Assembly (NCBI RefSeq): GCF_945859705.1
Contig: NC_079137.1
Coordinates: 41,428,319 to 41,492,318 of the forward strand
DNA from: Episyrphus balteatus
Taxonomy: Eukaryota; Arthropoda; Insecta; Diptera; Syrphidae
Direction of reading: 5' to 3'
Length of the DNA stretch: 64,000 nt
This document shows, piece by piece, positions 45,637-58,090 of the stretch. Position 1 is the first letter of the stretch. Each line of letters starts with the position of its first letter. Under the pieces are notes generated by a model. It saw nothing but the letters and a program-made list of their open reading frames with translations, did no database searches and was not told the DNA's origin. The translations under genes and the position numbers were made by a program.

Positions 45637-46312
45637 TTTAGAGCCGAATTCATAGTCGTTGCTCAAGTTGAGATTTTTCTCAACTTAAGAATTCCCTCAA
45701 GTAATGTCATAATTCGCAGCAAGAATAGAGCGATCCACTTAAGTAAAGTAAAGTCTCGACTTGATGAAAAAATGTTCTCAATCCAGCTGTCATCTGAAAA
45801 TATATTATTTTAAATAATTCTTCATCGATTTGGTTTTGTTTTTGTTGCGATAGACGATATTTAACACAAAAGAAATAAACAAATAGGGAATTAATAAGTA
45901 ATATTTATATATTTTTAGATGATAGTTTCCTAAAATCAGTCAAATTTCATTGTGAGTTTGATTAAAAAAAATATTTTGTCAAGTCAAGATTTTATTCTAC
46001 TCAAGTGAATGCTTAACACGGGTGCGAATTTGGTTTATACTTTTTCATGTCGCTAGAACTTTTTTTGTTCAAAATATTTTATAGAGAATCAAGTATGAAA
46101 TTGATGTAGAATATTCCGAGGAATTCGAATATTGTATTCACAATTCCGAAAAAAAATATTTTCACCCTTATAAAGAGACTTTTTTGTGACCACTTTTTTG
46201 AAAAATCGTAACTTTTTTATTTTTGTCCTGGCAAATTCGCACCCGTGTGCCGACAGAGGGTTAAATTTAGAAAAATCTTAACTTGAGTAACGACTAAGAA
46301 TTTCGCCCTTAA
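45637..46312. mobile_element. TIR element carrying a TTAA-flanked insertion
   Basis: Left: AGAGCCGAATTCATAGTCGT then TGCTCAAGTTGAGATTTTTC. Right, on the minus strand: AGGGCGAAATTCTTAGTCGT then TACTCAAGTTAAGATTTTTC. The inverted repeats are about 40 bp long. Without the 248-bp insertion (insert plus one TTAA) it is about 430 bp. No coding sequence. Confidence 0.75.
46017..46260. mobile_element. 244-bp TTAA-flanked MITE
   Basis: CACGGGTGCGAATTTG at the left is mirrored by CAAATTCGCACCCGTGTG near the right, followed by CCGACAGAGGG. TTAA stands immediately outside at 46013-46016 and 46261-46264, the duplication used by piggyBac and some Kolobok elements. It interrupts the 45637-46312 element. 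Confidence 0.75.
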
Positions 46313-48013
46313 TTTGGTTGGTTCTTCAAACTTTTTATTAAATTTTTCAAAATTTTCTTATGGTAAATTAAAAACAAAAATAAAACTTGAAAAAAAATAC
46401 AAATATTTGCAAACAATTTTCTTTTAATTAGCACTTGATCTCTATGCATACTTCTGACACTAACAGAGATTTTGCAAACTAGCAAGGAAGGATACAAAAG
46501 TATCTAGCACAAAATAAAAAAAAAGAATTGCATCCAAACACACTAAAGCATAATTCCCACTTTGTTTACCAGGGCTTAGATTTCATAAAGATATTTACAC
46601 ATCACATGCAGAAGGTACGACGGTATTCAAGCCCACAAAACCATCATACCAGTATACTCTCGTACACATAGCACCCACCAGTATAAAACGAGATGAAAGC
46701 GGTTTTCAACTCTGCATATATCCATCCGAGTTACCGGAACTCTTCGAAAAACCCCGTTTATAGATGCTGCATGTTAGTCTCAAATCCTTTCAATCCAGTA
46801 ATCTAGAGACAACGCAAACCACGCAGCCATACCGTGCTGGAATTCTACCTATACCTTCCTTTCCAAGTTTATCTATATATGAGCTTCGTTATAGCCTGCA
46901 CTCGCAAGGGTGAGCGCAAAAGTTTATAACAATTAGACACAACAAAGAGCACACATCATCGCACACACGTGCTATACATGCTCTTTACCGCCCCGCCGCC
47001 ATACGCACCCATATAACGAGACTCAGAACATTTAAACATCCTCGATAAACCGCATTTATGGCTGGCGGATGAGGATGCTCAAACTCCAAACTGTGAATAA
47101 TGTCTGGATGGGGCGGGGGTGAAAAAGGCTTTTCCTTAACAATATTATAAACGTACATATGCGTATATGGTATATCTTTATACGGTTACCGTAAAATATA
47201 CAGACACATTTAACACGCGGATTAGAATCCGGCTAATTTGAAGTCATTTAATTTTCATGGCACCTCTTATGCTTGACATTGTTCTGTCGAGCTTTTGATT
47301 TCAAAAATGTAAATTGTCTCACAAAAGTGCTGCTTTGCTCCTGCTGTTGCTGATTTGTGCTGCAGAACTAAGAGAAGAGTACCAGTACAAAATGGTGTGC
47401 TGTTGAGGTTAAGGGGAAAAGTTTGTTAGTTTATTATGATTTGATGTTGTTGAATGTACAGTACATAATATACAAATGTGTGTGTGTTGGTGGCATTAAA
47501 CAGTTTACCAACTGTTATAATTATTTGTCTAGGATTTTAACTTATATTCCGTGTGAATGTTCCGAAAATGATGTCTTAGTAAAATAAAAATCAATTTTAA
47601 AAAATTACCTACCAAGAATGCAAAAAAAGGACCCCAAATTTTGGGAAATGGTTTTCAGTGGGATTTGATGAAATATTAGTATGTTGTAGTTAAGAAGTTG
47701 CTAATCAAAACACTAAACGTCTCAACTCCCCAAACGAATGGTTTATGGAAAACCACTAAGGGCAAGCTATGGGAGATTTGAGTTCAAAGCTTTCACTTCT
47801 AGATGGCGTCTTATTTAAAAACATTATTTTACCTATAGCCAACGGCCAAGCAAGACACTTTTAACCAAACCTTATTTGTCAAATTTGGATAAGTAGTTTA
47901 GAATTTATGAGGGTACATACATGTTCACATTTCATTTTTTGCTACACGCTTCTCAGTGGTGCCCTTCATCTCTCAGAATGTAAGGAAAAGAAAGGAAAAA
48001 TGGAAATATCTCG
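46313..48013. other. Single-copy, GC-richer region
   Basis: 46560-47500 contains no recognised repeat and is notably less AT-rich, probably host intronic or intergenic DNA. No exon is supported. Confidence 0.45.
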
Positions 48014-48595
48014 GGAACCAGATCTCCAAAAATCTTTTGGTTTTCAGCAATGAATAGAGCTTAAAGAGACCTTTCTGTTGATGTTTCATCCGAAAGATTT
48101 GAAGAAGAATTTTGGAAATGGAATTTTTTTTAGCAAGGGGTTAACCTTGTTTTTTTTCCAAAAATCTGAAAAAAATAAATTTTGATTTTTTTTTTTTAAT
48201 GCATAGGCTTGTTCATAGTAAACTCATATTTGTAAACCTAAACTTGTTTTGTGACTTTGATTAAAAGATATCGGCTTCGAAATGTAAAGAAAAGAAAAAA
48301 AAATGTTTGGAACCAGACCTCCAAGACTCTTTTGGTTTTTAGCGATGAATAACTAAAAGCCTCCTTTATTTTGATATCTCACTTGAAAGATTTGGAGGAA
48401 ATTTTTTAAAATGATATTTTTCTGCGAAAAGGGGTTAACCTTGATTTTTTCCAAAAATATGAAAAAAAAAAAAATTAATTTAGAATTTTTTTTACCGAAA
48501 TGCATAGGCCTGTTCACTGTTCACTCATATCTGTAAACCAAAAATGGTTTCAAGACTTAAGTTAAAAGATATCGGCTTTGGATGGCAAGGCCATT
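48014..48595 (+). repeat. Diverged two-unit copy of the ~300-bp tandem repeat
   Basis: Units begin GGAACCAGATCTCCAAAAAT at 48014 and GGAACCAGACCTCCAAGACT at 48309 (period 295). They share TTTTGGTTTTCAGC, GATGAATA, GCATAGGCTTGTTCA and ACTTTGATTAAAAGATATCG with the 9414-10354 array, at clearly lower identity. Confidence 0.75.
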
Positions 48596-49478
48596 TCATC
48601 ACGAAAAGAAATGAAAAGGCTGCCAATTTGTTTTTAAATTTCAAAACGGAGGCTTTTCCATATATTCTGAAATTCTAAATTCGAATTTTGAGGTAAAAAA
48701 ATTGTGGCACTCGAGGAAAAGCTATTACATTGCAAAAAAAATTAATTAAAATGAACAAATAAAAATAAGCATTTCTAATTATGTCAATTTTTTTATATGT
48801 ATACAAAATTATACAAAAAAAAATCATACCTTCAATAAGCCTTGTATTTCTTATAAAGAATTTAACCATTACCAAAATATGTTGAGTAAAAAGTATAAAA
48901 ATTAATACTTGAAATGACCCATTTTTCAAGAAAAAAATTAACTTTTTTTTCTTTACACATCATACTTTCAATTTTTTTACATGACAATCTACAATAAATT
49001 TTATATCATCTGAAAGCTTATTATTTTATCTTTTAATATTCACCGTAATCATGTTTGTGCGACATTTAGAAGTTGGAATTTTTTTAATGCAGTCAATTTT
49101 CATCAAAAAACATTTTTTTTCTATCTATTTCTATTTGGTCCATTTTTATCATTTGAAAGCTAATCTTTTCACCTTTAAATATATGCTTGAACCATATCTT
49201 TACGACACCTACAAAAAAGGTTACAATTTTGTAAAGGAAACAGTGTCAAAATTAAAAAAAAAAAACTGAGATTACGGTACTTTCCTCACTGGTGGCTGAT
49301 GTCGATCTCCTACAAGTGTTTTGTTTTTGCTCGTCTTGATCCATGCAAGCTTCGTACAGTCGTACCATATACATAAACGTTGAGCGAACCACCCGAGTGG
49401 TGTAAGGTTTTTTCGTTACGAAATTTCTTGATTTGGTCCCCGCGCTCAAAGCCCGCGATAAAATATATGCAATAGCTT
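48596..49478 (-). mobile_element. Family C fragment, minus orientation
   Basis: CTGAGATTACGGTACTTTCC then TCACTGGTGGCTGATG at 49265-49301 matches the conserved centre of family C in the orientation of copy 2. Upstream ACAATCTACAATAAATTTTA followed by TATCATCTGAAAGCTTATTA also aligns. Ends are absent. Beyond 49320 the match fades. Confidence 0.6.
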
Positions 49479-52020
49479 TAGTCCAGTCAAATTATATTTG
49501 GTTGTATGGAGGTCTGAGAAATAATTCGCAACTGCAATTCGTACCTAAAATATGAAAGTACACTAGTACAGGAACTAAACCCCCCATTTTCCGAACAAAT
49601 GTCTGGACGACTTTGGCCGCCATTTTGTTTTGAACAGTTTTGCGACTATCGCTTGTAGTTCGGCTAGTTTTGGTGTTAGAGAAAAATGTTATGAGACAAA
49701 CTTGTAGTAAATTTTATTTCCCACAAAATATATTTTATAACTTTTTACTCTAAAACCCACCATTTAGGAATTATAATGAATTTCGTAAAATGCTATGCTT
49801 ACTTTTTTTTTATATGCACCATAACTTTTTATTTTAAATTTTTATCAAAACATTGTTGTTATAAAAATTGAAGAACTATTAATTAACTATGTTTTTCTCA
49901 TATAAGGTTTTTTTGTCCGACGTACCGTTCCCTCACTAGAACGAAAAATCAATAAAAAAAATTAGAAAAAACAGGGTGAGGGGAGAGCACGATAACTATG
50001 GCGCTGAGATTTGATAACTGTATTTTGTAGAAGGGTTCAATACAAGTATTTTTTACTTTGGGAGGGGGGGGTCTATCTAACCCCGTTTAGGCGGGAGGGG
50101 AAATTTTCTAAAAAAACAACCTAATATTAAAAAATATATTAAAAAACAACGGCAACACTAAGAGTTATGAAGGATATTTTTTTCAAAAACCACAATTAAA
50201 GGATTTATTTTAATTTTTAAATAGTGTTATTAAAATAATAGTTTTTGAAATAATCGATCTCAAAGTTAAAATTAGCGAAACAAATTAAAAAAAAAACACA
50301 TTCAATACTATTTTTGTCATGACCATTAATTTCAATACAAATTTACTATTACAATAAAACTACCTTCGCTGATTTTCTATGCCTTCTTGTTTTTGCGAAA
50401 ATTGAAAAATGAAACAAAAAAACAGATTAACAATTGATGGCCAAAGTTATCAAAATAGCAAAAAAAAAAATAAAATGCACGACTGGGGTCGCACGTACTT
50501 GCTCTTGCAGTTCAAAGCACTTTTAGTCTACTTGTAGATTTTAAAAGCTGGCTCTAAATTTAAAAAAAGTTGATATTGGGGAAGAGCCGACATTTAGGGC
50601 ATGAAAATTTTTTTTTTTGTTATTTGACTTTTTTGAGAAAAAATAAAAATGCAGTTTTATTTCCACTGCTTTAAATATTACGTATAAAAAGTTTAATCAA
50701 AATCGTTAGAGCCGTTTTCGAGAAATTCGCAATATCGTATTTTTTTGTATGGGAGGTATACGTTCTAAACGAGATATAAAAAAACAAAAAAAAACCAACT
50801 TTCAGAATTCCATAAAAATCATCTGTACCAAATTTGAAGAAAATCCGTCCACCCGTTTAGGCTGTGGAAATGTGTACAGATGGACGCACAACCGCACAAC
50901 CGCACAGACGCACAGACGCACGGACGGAATTGCGAGACCCACTTTTTTTAAATTCTCCATCATCGTAATGTTGGTTTTGATTAAAACCTCAAATTTTTTT
51001 TTCGACACGAAACCAATACTTGCCCTATAGAGCAAGTAATAAGTGAACATCTGATAAAAAAGTATTTGTTTTTAATTTTCTCAAAAACTAGAAGTCATGA
51101 AATATACGGTTTTCAGTGTTTGATAGAAAATCAGCCAAGGTAGTTTTATTGTACCTAATAGTAAATTTTGTATTGAAATTAATGGTCATGACAAAAATAG
51201 TATTGAATGTGTTTTTTTTTTTTTAATTTGTTTCGCTAATTTTAACTTTGAGATCGATTATTTCAAAAACTATTAATCTTAATAACACTATTTAAAAATT
51301 AAAATAAATCCTTTACTTGTGGTTTTTGAAAAAAATATCCTTCATAACTCTTAGTGTTGCCGTTGTTTTTTAATATTTTTTTTAATATTAGGTTGTTTTT
51401 TAGAAAATTTCCCCTCCCGCCTAAACGTGGTTAGATAGACCCCCCTCCCAAAGTAAAAAATACTTGTATTGAACCCTTCTACAAAATACAGTTATCAAAT
51501 CTCAGCGCCATAGTTATCGTGCTCTCCCCTCACCCTGTTTTTTCTAATTTTTTTTTATTGATTTTTCGTTCTAGTGAGGGAACGGTACGTCGGACAAAAA
51601 AAACTTATATGAGAAAAACATAGTTAATTAATAGTTCTTCAATTTTTATAACAACAATGTTTTGATAAAAATTTAAAATAAAAAGTTATGGTGCATATAA
51701 AAAAAAAGTAAGCATAGCATTTTACGAAATTCATTATAATTCCTAAATGGTGGGTTTTAGAGTAAAAAGTTATAAAATATATTTTGTGGGAAATAAAATT
51801 TACTACAAGTTTGTCTCATAACATTTTTCTCTAACACCAAAACTAGCCGAACTACAAGCGATAGTCGCAAAACTGTTCAAAACAAAATGGCGGCCAAAGT
51901 CGTCCAGACATTTGTTCGGAAAATGGGGGGTTTAGTTCCTGTACTAGTGTACTTTCATATTTTAGGTACGAATTGCAGTTGCGAATTATTTCTCAGCAAA
52001 AGTATAACTTGACTGGACTA
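49479..52020. mobile_element. 2.5-kb palindromic element, ~900-bp arms
   Basis: The left arm (49479-50383) and right arm (51124-52020) are almost exact reverse complements. The outer ends read TAGTCCAGTCAA on both strands. Shared inner blocks include CCAAAACTAGCCGAACTACA (minus strand), ACAGGGTGAGGGGAGAGCAC and AACTACCTTCGCTGATTTTC, with only scattered substitutions and small indels. The loop of about 740 bp is mostly a DINE-like A-type copy. No transposase is seen in arms or loop. Confidence 0.9.
50469..51040 (-). mobile_element. DINE-1/mini-me-like element, A-type copy 2
   Basis: Minus orientation: TAAAATGCACGACTGGGGTC then GCACGTACTTGCTC at the left (3' end) and GCCCTATAGAGCAAGTAATA at the right (5' end). 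The degenerate microsatellite core reads ACCGCACAGACGCACAGACG then CACGGACGG at 50901-50929. Closely similar to the copies at 6352 and 63292. It lies in the loop of the large palindrome. Confidence 0.8.
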
Positions 52021-54514
52021 CTTAAGAAATCTATAATATCACGTTTTAGAGATAAAAAATCTCTGTATTTTTTTTTTTTTTTTTTTTTCAATAAAAGGAC
52101 TTAAACTTTTAGGATAAAACCATTGAAGACTTTCTTCGCATCGATTTTCTGGGCTTCATTTTTCTTCCCTTACATTCAATTTTCAGCGTAGCCATAGATT
52201 AATAAATAATTCATCACCACAAGGAAAATCTAATTAATGGAACCCCATTCAGTAGCATATGTTTATCTTCTCCTTTTCTCGAAGGGCTTTGCATCAGAGC
52301 CCTTCCCATAATCAAGACCCAAACGGATGATCTAGAGATCCGACAGACAGCAAGCATATCAAAAATGCAAAAAAAAAAAAAAACAAAAAAAAAATAGTAG
52401 ACCGCAATTTATTCTCTAGGGGTATAGTGTGGACCAGCCGGCAAATAATCAGACATTTACAAATGCGCTGTCATTAAGCTGACTATAAATATACACACAT
52501 CACACATTTGGCCCAGCCACCAACTATACTATAGCATTAGTGTGTTTGGTATCAATTTCTATTTCTATGTCCTTCTCTGGGATGAATCCTTTCAACGTTT
52601 TTTCCGTACCCCTTCTCCCCACCACAACTCAATTCCCTCTTGGTCCTTGACTATATGGATTACAGGTTATTTTCTTTTTAATTTAACCCATATCGTTTCA
52701 TTTTGTTGTGGCCACTTTTATCCAGTTTGCTTGCTTTAGCTGACGTAAAAGAGAAAGCAACTGCCCTTTTCATTTTTAGTAGTTTAGTTCTCAACGAGAA
52801 TGAACTCTATAAGGAATGATACATTTACAATATGGAATGGAAACGGGAAAAAGTAAAAAGGATAATACTCTATTCCAAAAAAAAAAAAAAAATTACTCTG
52901 TTATCTTCAACATGATGGTCCCATCATAGAACTATTTATTTTCACTCTACCGGAAGTAACGTAAATAAGTTAATACTTTCTAGAGGCGGGGGTGAAGTGT
53001 TGCCATTCTTAGATTTATTTAGATTTAATAACAAAAAAAGAGTAATAAAATAAAGCCTGTATACATTGTTGAGTATAAAGAATGTACTGAATTGATTGCT
53101 AAGTTTTTTAACACAAAAAAAAGTTTAAGTAAAAATATTCTATTCCAAAAAAAGGGTTGGTCAAAATTTTAAAATTAAAAATGTTTTGGAAAATGTTGGC
53201 AAAAAGCGCTCGCCTTTTAGCATTTTCCAAAACTTTTTTTAATTTTTTGTAAGATTTTTAAAAATCATCGTCTCAATATTTAATCAAGAATATTACAAAG
53301 TAACAAGATATTTTTTTGGTACCTTTGTTGTTCCGGGTTAAAATTTGGTGGATATTTGGTTAAGTAGATACTTACTATTTGTTTTATTCATTTTATTTGG
53401 AAAATTTTAGCCTTTTCACACAAAAAACGCGGTTTCAGCCATAAAGTTTTTGAAAAACTTTTTAATCGTTCACAACGGTTATTTTCAGGTTTTTGTCTGA
53501 AGTCGGACACAGTGCGGCGACTAGTGGAGAAATCAAAAAAAAAAAAAAAAAATTTGCAAAAAATGTGGAGCAATTATGCCAAATTCAAGGTAATAAGTCT
53601 AAATGAATGAATCCACAGTTAATTTATGTTAAAGTTCAATTTTCTGTTGTCATAGATCCTCAGAAGATCAATAAAAAAAAATAATGAAAGTAAGATTTGT
53701 AGTTCCCGGTTGAAAGAGCATTTACTGGAGAAAAGAAAAGAATATATGATATTTTTTTCGCTAGGTTAACATTATAACATTCAGGAGAGAAAATATAATT
53801 ATTCTTACTGCATAGTTTTTTTTACATGTATCTTTTTAAAAAAAGTAAGTTTTTTTTTTGTACCAAGTTGCGCTTTTACTTGCAACAAATGTTTGTTTAT
53901 GAGTATTTTTTACAGAATGTGATCAAACTGACAGCTTTTTGATGTTTGATATTCCAACTCAACAGCCCGAGTGCGAGGTGTTTTGCAGTTTATAGATTTA
54001 AAATTTAATATGCAATCAAATTTAGAGCCTGAAGATCAAGAAATCTTAGCAAAACACTTGTTTTTTTTTTATTTTTTTACAAAAGTAGGCGTGGCAGTTG
54101 GCGAATAGGGTCGACATAATTTTATGTTTTTGAACTCGCCTAGATAATTAAATTTCTTCAGTTTTATTCAAATCGTGCAAGCCCTTTTCTAGATATAAAT
54201 AATTATATTCAGAAGTGGGCGTGGCAAAGGGGAGAAAATCTCGCTTTACTATGTAAAAATTGTTATTATCAAGGGGCAAGGTAGTGCCCAGCCAAGTTCT
54301 CTAGCAACTTTGACACTACACCCTTATTTACAGGAAACAACTCAGGCCATTTTCGACCCCCTCAAACTTCCTCACCAAAGATGCTAGAAATTTCAAACAT
54401 TTATTTAGCTTGTCAAAACCAAACTCCTTACAAAATTTCAACGAAACTTAAATATTTATGTGAAACATAAACCCTTAAGTTCTACATATTGGTTTGCACG
54501 AACTTCAAATTGTG
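52021..54514. other. Mostly single-copy DNA
   Basis: No gene recognised. Contains T-runs near 52070 and 53528-53551, a small palindrome TTTTGGAAAATG/CATTTTCCAAAA at 53183-53236, and two GGCGTGGCA motifs near 54088 and 54219 that match others at 24270 and 55270. Confidence 0.4.
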
Positions 54515-55145
54515 TCATAAATTTCTCTAAGTTTAACATAACTTAGGGGGAAGAAATAGTAGAACTTAAGTAGTTTATGTTTTACTTAAGCACATTTATT
54601 TGATAAAAAAGGGAGTATTCAGCTCAAAAACTGACGCCATGTTACCAAAATGAACAAAAACTAAGTATAGTATTATCATTTAACTTACTTTTATAAATTG
54701 TAACCATCTGCAAAATGCAAATGCAAAAATTCACTTAACAAAATTTTAAGGAATTGTTCACCCTTTTGTTGTTTTTTTTTTCAATATTAATTTTGACACA
54801 CACATACGTTCACAAAATACATACACATTCGCTAAAATTACTTCATTTATTAAATTTAACACCAATTCTGTTAGAATTTCACTATTTTCACCTTTTTCAA
54901 TTAATTCAAAGGCATTTTTCACAATATTTTTGCTAAATTTTCTCAAAAACAAATAAAACAAACTGACGTTTTTATCGATTTGACAAATTAATTTGAAGTT
55001 CTCAGCGATTTCTCGCATGAAAGTAAATAATTGCTAGGTTGAACATAAATATTTTTTAGCAACTTAGAATAAACTAAGTAAATCATAAGAGTTATGTTCG
55101 ACCTAGCTAAGATTAGAATTTATGACTAGTATGAGCAAATGGGCC
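54515..55145. mobile_element. Family D TIR element, copy 2
   Basis: TCATAAATTTCTCTAAGTTT then AACATAACTTAGGGGGAAGA at the left. GTTATGTTCGACCTAGCTAA then GATTAGAATTTATGA, with AGCAAATGGGCCT 10 bp on, at the right. Same orientation and length class as 44041-44677; the interior is moderately diverged. Confidence 0.75.
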
Positions 55146-55265
55146 TCACTGACAGATCATCAAAATTATGGAGAACTTCCCGTTAACGTAGAAACCTAAA
55201 ATTACACGGTGATAGGACTTGTGGGGTATACAAAGGGAAAAATCGAAAATTTGAGATTTTCAATT

Positions 55266-55455
55266 CAGGGGGCGTGGCATCCGCCCATTTCCGCTGAATT
55301 TTCATCAAATATTATAGAGCACTTCTGATAGTCGTAGAATCTTGAAATTTGGTAGCATGGTAGAGCTGGTAGTTTATACAAAGTTTTATGACAATTTCAG
55401 CCAGGGGGCGTGGCAACCGCCCATTTTCACTGAATTTTCATCAAATATAGGGATT
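55266..55455 (+). repeat. Tandem GGGGGCGTGGCA repeat, period 136
   Basis: CAGGGGGCGTGGCATCCGCC at 55266 and CAGGGGGCGTGGCAACCGCC at 55402, each followed by CATTT and CTGAATTTTCATCAAATAT. GGGCG and CGCCC form a short hairpin in each unit. Confidence 0.75.
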
Positions 55456-55523
55456 TTCAATTCTACAGCCATACCTTGCAAAAAGTAGTGAAATCACAAC
55501 AAAAACATTACTGTTAAAAAAGG

Positions 55524-55680
55524 AGTTCTAAAGTTTGAGTTCAAATTCGTACCAATAAAATTTTGATTGTTTACTTGTCAATTTTTGAAATAACTTTAAA
55601 AATCGGTAATTAAAAGAAAAATTGTCAAGAGAACAGTCAAAATTTTATTGATACGAATTTGAACCCAAACTTTTAGAATT
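55524..55680. repeat. 157-bp hairpin, ~40-bp arms
   Basis: GTTCTAAAGTTTGAGTTCAA then ATTCGTACCAATAAAATTTT pairs with AAAATTTTATTGATACGAAT then TTGAACCCAAACTTTTAGAA. Possibly a small MITE. Confidence 0.65.
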
Positions 55681-58018
55681 TGGTACACTTTTTCTCCTTA
55701 TATTTTTGGGCATTCTTCTTAATCAAAAATGCAATTTTATAAAAAAGAAAATATTCATCTGGCATTGCTATTTCTACCATATTGACTGCCAAAAGCCTTC
55801 TTAAAATAGATACACGAAAAATCTTTTAAATTGTCATGGGACAGTATATAGAACATTAAGATGCATGTTACATCCCAAAAAACTGGTTCAACTCCATCCC
55901 TCTAATAACTTTGTGGAATTTCTGGGTCATTTTTAACATGTCTTAGCCTTTCCTTTTTATACACATCCCTTTGGGATCTGTTAATGAATTTATGAGCTCA
56001 GTCAATCGAAAGATGGTCAACTATTTGTTTTTTTTTTTTTTTGTGTTGGCACAGTTAAGAAGTAAAGCAAAGGGAAAACAATCCCAAAAAGATCAAAGTT
56101 TCAATTTAAGTGATTTTACTTTTTGGATTTTCTCCAACAAAATGTTTATATTCAATTCAATTCCCATACCTTTGTCATTTAAAAGACCACAACCAAAAAC
56201 CATATCTTTCAATAAATTTGAACTAAATTCTCCTCCTCTCATTTGAATTCAAAATGAATTCCTCGTATATAATCAAACCATGAAGCTTGGTGGTTATAAA
56301 TTTGTAATGTTGTCTGCTCTTCCTATGCTTTACCTTCTAGGTATATAGCTTCTTATAAACTGTCAATAAAAGGGTGCAATTTGGTCGGTTTTTATTGCCT
56401 ACTTATAAAAAAAAAAGTACATCGATTGATTTCAATCGAAAGATTCCAATATACATACCTTGTATTTATCTGTTTGCAATTTAATTTTACAGCAGAGCAA
56501 AAAGCAAAAGTACCAGCCCATCAGTATGCCAGAAAAACATCATCATCAACATTTATTACAAGAAAAAAGTATTCGGATGTAATGAGGGGTATATTTGTGA
56601 TGTTTTTCCTACCTACACTCTCGTACCTACGCATTTTAAACGCTTTTCAATTTTATCGAAAAAGGTTGTTTTTTTTTTTTTTTCTACCGAGTAAATTATT
56701 AATTTTTCTATTTACTGAAGGAAAGTTGATGTCAGAGACTAGATATTTGATGGCAGCACGATGGCAAATGGTCTTTTTCATTCCGGGAATATAGTACCTA
56801 TAGTTTAAATAAATGCGAAAAGCCTTTATGCTACAACATCGAGGAAATAAAATTCATTTGTAGGTAGCTATTTGGGATTCTGGGGAAAAATCGTTTTGAA
56901 TTTCGAAAAGTAAATGAAAATATTTATATACTTTTTTTTTTACCTATTCTAACCTACATATATCTACCCCATTAAACTGATGAAAAAAAAGGGAAGCAAA
57001 CTGATGAAAAAGTGACGTGTTTTTTAAAAATTAGAGTAGTTCTATTACAGTGTAGGTGGGTAAGAAAAAAAAATGAATTAAAAAAAAAAAAAAAACACAT
57101 AAAATGCACGATAGGGTGGCTGGTACCTGTCTTTCTTTATTTCAATGCATAAATAAATAATATATTAAAAATTTTGTATTGATTTTGAAAGAAAGTGAAA
57201 AATTGACAAAAAAAAAGTAAGAAATAAATGAACTGATGATGCTTTGGAATTATTAAAAAAAAAAAAAAACGAAAATATCCTGAGGTTTTTTTAGAGTCCT
57301 TAAAATGGGTTGATTCTTTACAAAAATTCGAACCTACAAAAATATCACTTTAAAAGATAAAAAAAAAGTTTCTACGTCAACGATAAATATAGTCTGGGTT
57401 TTATTTTAAGTAGTATAGGATTACGACCTTTAAATACACGAAGAAAAAAGTAATGCTAAAAACGAGAAGATTCTGTATTAAATTTAACCAATTTTTTGCA
57501 TGGTTTTTTTTTTTGATAAAAAAGACTTCCATTTTAAATTAAAATTTAATATATAATTTCTTGAAATCCACACTAATTATAATATATTCCTTTTTTTTTA
57601 GAAAATCTCTTTTTTTATTAATGTGTTGCACATAGAAAATAAAATGAAATCTTTTCATTTTTGAATGAATTAAAATGAAGTTCTGTTAAAATTAAACAGA
57701 GTTTATGCGGATTTCAATTATTTTAAGAAATCTTAGTGTTTTAAGAAAAATGGAGCTTAAAGTAAGCATCATCTTATTTTAAAGTGCCTTATTTTTTCAC
57801 CGTGTAAAACATAAATATCCAAAGTCCCGAAATCTGGGATGTGAACTTTAGATTTGAGAGGAAGACAGTGGGTGAAGGTTCTATTTTTTTGGTATTTCGT
57901 TAATATTTTGAAAACTATGACAAATTCGCAAAAATTAAATTCCACAAAATTAAAGCCCATCAAATACTTAGTCATAAAAAGTCCCAATAAATGTCATTTG
58001 GCGTCTCCACTAACCGTG
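55681..58018. other. Mostly single-copy DNA
   Basis: No gene is supported. A 137-codon frame at 56381-56794 contains T-run-encoded Phe stretches and no known domain. A short DINE 3'-end remnant (ATAAAATGCACGATAGGGTG) lies at 57098-57120. Confidence 0.4.
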
Positions 58019-58090
58019 TTAAAACCCTCTACTGCATACGAAGCCAAATATGGTTTTGTCTGTTTGTATGCACTTTTCTCTTCTCTGTTA

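Noticed and set aside
50749..51030. 93-codon frame similar to a frame at 6427-6612
   Set aside because: The similarity arises because both lie in copies of the same non-coding DINE element. Frames differ and stops are not conserved.
56381..56794. 137-codon plus-strand frame
   Set aside because: Contains a long Phe run from a T-tract and no domain. Upstream TTTTACAG near 56486 is acceptor-like, but no coherent exon follows.
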